Assembly: GCA_025360285.1 (NCBI GenBank)
Contig: JANYCM010000050.1
Location: 1 to 6,240 of the forward strand
Reading direction: 5' to 3'
DNA: 6,240 nucleotides
From: Sphingomonadales bacterium
Lineage (GTDB): Bacteria; Pseudomonadota; Alphaproteobacteria; Sphingomonadales; Sphingomonadaceae
Positions 5,523 to 6,240 of the stretch are shown here, in pieces. The position numbers were made by a program, and so were the translations under genes. The notes below the pieces were generated by a model, which saw only the letters and a program-made list of their open reading frames with translations, was not told the origin of the DNA and did not search any database. The stretch's first letter is position 1, and every line of letters begins with the position of its first letter.

Positions 5523-5547
5523 TGCTCTACCATTGAGCTATACCCGC
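5474..5547 (-). tRNA. tRNA-Gly (anticodon TCC)
   Basis: The 5' end is at 5547. Acceptor GCGGGTA pairs with TACCCGC, the D arm is GCTC/GAGC, and the T arm is GCGGG/CCCGC around TTCGATC. The loop CTTCCAA gives anticodon TCC (5513-5515). The discriminator is T, usual for bacterial tRNA-Gly, and CCA is encoded (5474-5476). The anticodon stem CTAGC/GCTTG has one U-U mismatch at its second pair. The PEP-CTERM reading frame on the opposite strand ends inside it. Confidence 0.97.
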
Positions 5548-5557
5548 GATTACCGCT

Positions 5558-5586
5558 CTGGTAGTGGCGGTGCCGGCGGCAATCAA
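5558..5586 (-). promoter_or_regulatory. Candidate tRNA-Gly promoter
   Basis: On the - strand TTGATT (5586-5581), a 17-base spacer and TACCAG (5563-5558). Transcription would start near 5551, a few bases before the mature 5' end at 5547. The arrangement resembles the tRNA-Tyr candidate, with a better -35 than -10. Support is positional and modest. Confidence 0.35.
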
Positions 5587-5617
5587 GCCCGCCCGAACCT
5601 GACATCAGAGACGAACG

Positions 5618-6240
5618 ATGACAGCGACAGCCTTCCCGCGGTTCACGACGGTGGACCTTTCGGGCTCAAACGGCCGGGCGCTGGTCGCTGGTGACATCCA
5701 TGGCTGCTTCGTCGCGCTGGCGGCGGCGCTGGCTGGCATGGGCTTTGATCCCGATACTGACACATTGTTCCTGCTGGGCGATCTGATCGACCATGGGCCG
5801 GATTCTCTGGCAGCCCGCGATTGGCTGCACTGGCCACGGGTGCGCGGCAACCATGAAGAAATGGCCTGGCGCGCCGCGACAGGTGATGCCCTTGATGCCG
5901 ACATGTACCGGGTGAATGGTGGCCATTGGTTCGACGACCTTTCGCCTGACCGGCGCCACGCCTTTGCCGCCGCCTTGATGGCGGCACCGCTGGCGATCGA
6001 GCTGGTGACGCCGGCCGGGCACCGCGTCGCGCTGGTCCATGCCGATGTCGATGGCGATGACTGGCCGGCCTTTGCCGAGGCCTTGCGGGATCCACTCAAC
6101 AAGCGCGCCGCCGACGTTGCGGCGTGGAGCCGAACCCGCTTTTATCAAGCAGGACACGGCACACAGCCGATGATTCGCGGCATAGATCATGTCTTTTTTG
6201 GCCACAACATCATTCGCGATGTCGAGGTTGCCGGCAATTG
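5618..6240 (+). CDS. PPP-family metallophosphatase (PphA/PrpA-like), 3' end outside window
   Basis: The frame runs off the window after 207 residues. It has the calcineurin-like/PPP metallophosphatase signature in order: GDIHGC (25-30), GDLIDHG (54-60) and RGNHEE (76-81), then a metal-ligand His141 in LVHADVDGDDW and His196 in FGHN. By comparison with lambda and PphA-type enzymes, Asp26, His28, Asp55, Asn78, His141 and His196 would hold the two metals and His79 would be the acid. It should remove phosphate from serine, threonine or small substrates; the substrate is not visible. The usual Arg of GDxxDRG, which contacts phosphate, is His59 here. ATG at 5618 has only a weak purine-rich GAGA upstream. 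No signal peptide or membrane segment. Family length is about 220-250, so little is missing. Divergent from tRNA-Gly. Confidence 0.92.
   Translation, partial: MTATAFPRFTTVDLSGSNGRALVAGDIHGCFVALAAALAGMGFDPDTDTLFLLGDLIDHGPDSLAARDWLHWPRVRGNHEEMAWRAATGDALDADMYRVNGGHWFDDLSPDRRHAFAAALMAAPLAIELVTPAGHRVALVHADVDGDDWPAFAEALRDPLNKRAADVAAWSRTRFYQAGHGTQPMIRGIDHVFFGHNIIRDVEVAGN

Noticed and set aside
5605..6205. Three - strand frames of 150-179 codons at the right end
   Set aside because: All are antisense to the metallophosphatase with its GDIHG, GDLIDHG and RGNHE motifs.
1..6240. CRISPR array, phage genes or integrase
   Set aside because: No regularly spaced direct repeats and no phage or recombinase domains are seen; all coding space is filled by the listed genes.

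Overview
The window is a stretch of GC-rich bacterial chromosome that reads as ordinary alphaproteobacterial housekeeping DNA, most probably from the order Sphingomonadales. The clues are a plant/alphaproteobacterial-type glutamate-cysteine ligase, a PEP-CTERM anchor of the form PEPASWTMLIAGFGLAG followed by RR that is typical of sphingomonads, frequent weak -10 boxes, and a RES/Xre toxin-antitoxin pair of the type studied in Sphingobium. The organism assignment is inference.

Layout, left to right: (1) the 3' end of gshA on +, cut by the window edge; (2) a tail-to-tail stem-loop; (3) a small secreted Gly/Arg/His-rich protein gene on -, with three TGAACG direct repeats upstream; (4) on +, a two-gene toxin-antitoxin operon: an Xre/MbcA/ParS-type antitoxin and a RES-domain toxin joined by a GTGA overlap, apparently driven by a promoter that overlaps two near-identical palindromes and leaves almost no 5' leader; (5) rlmB on -, convergent with the toxin gene with 3 bases between the stop codons; (6) a 105-base element with perfect 23-base inverted arms; (7) tRNA-Tyr(GTA) on -; (8) a soluble GGDEF diguanylate cyclase on -, with a degenerate product-inhibition site; (9) a divergent PEP-CTERM secreted protein gene on + whose reading frame runs into the antisense strand of (10) tRNA-Gly(TCC) on -; (11) a PPP-family metallophosphatase on +, cut by the right edge. 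No stretch over 300 bases lacks a gene.

Functionally the window mixes glutathione synthesis, rRNA modification, tRNAs, c-di-GMP signalling, protein dephosphorylation and an NAD-targeting toxin-antitoxin module. The only compact multi-gene system is the toxin-antitoxin operon; it belongs to a known family, but its control region is well resolved in the sequence and is the best lead. The second is the long inverted repeat between tRNA-Tyr and rlmB. I did not find a convincing wholly undescribed system.
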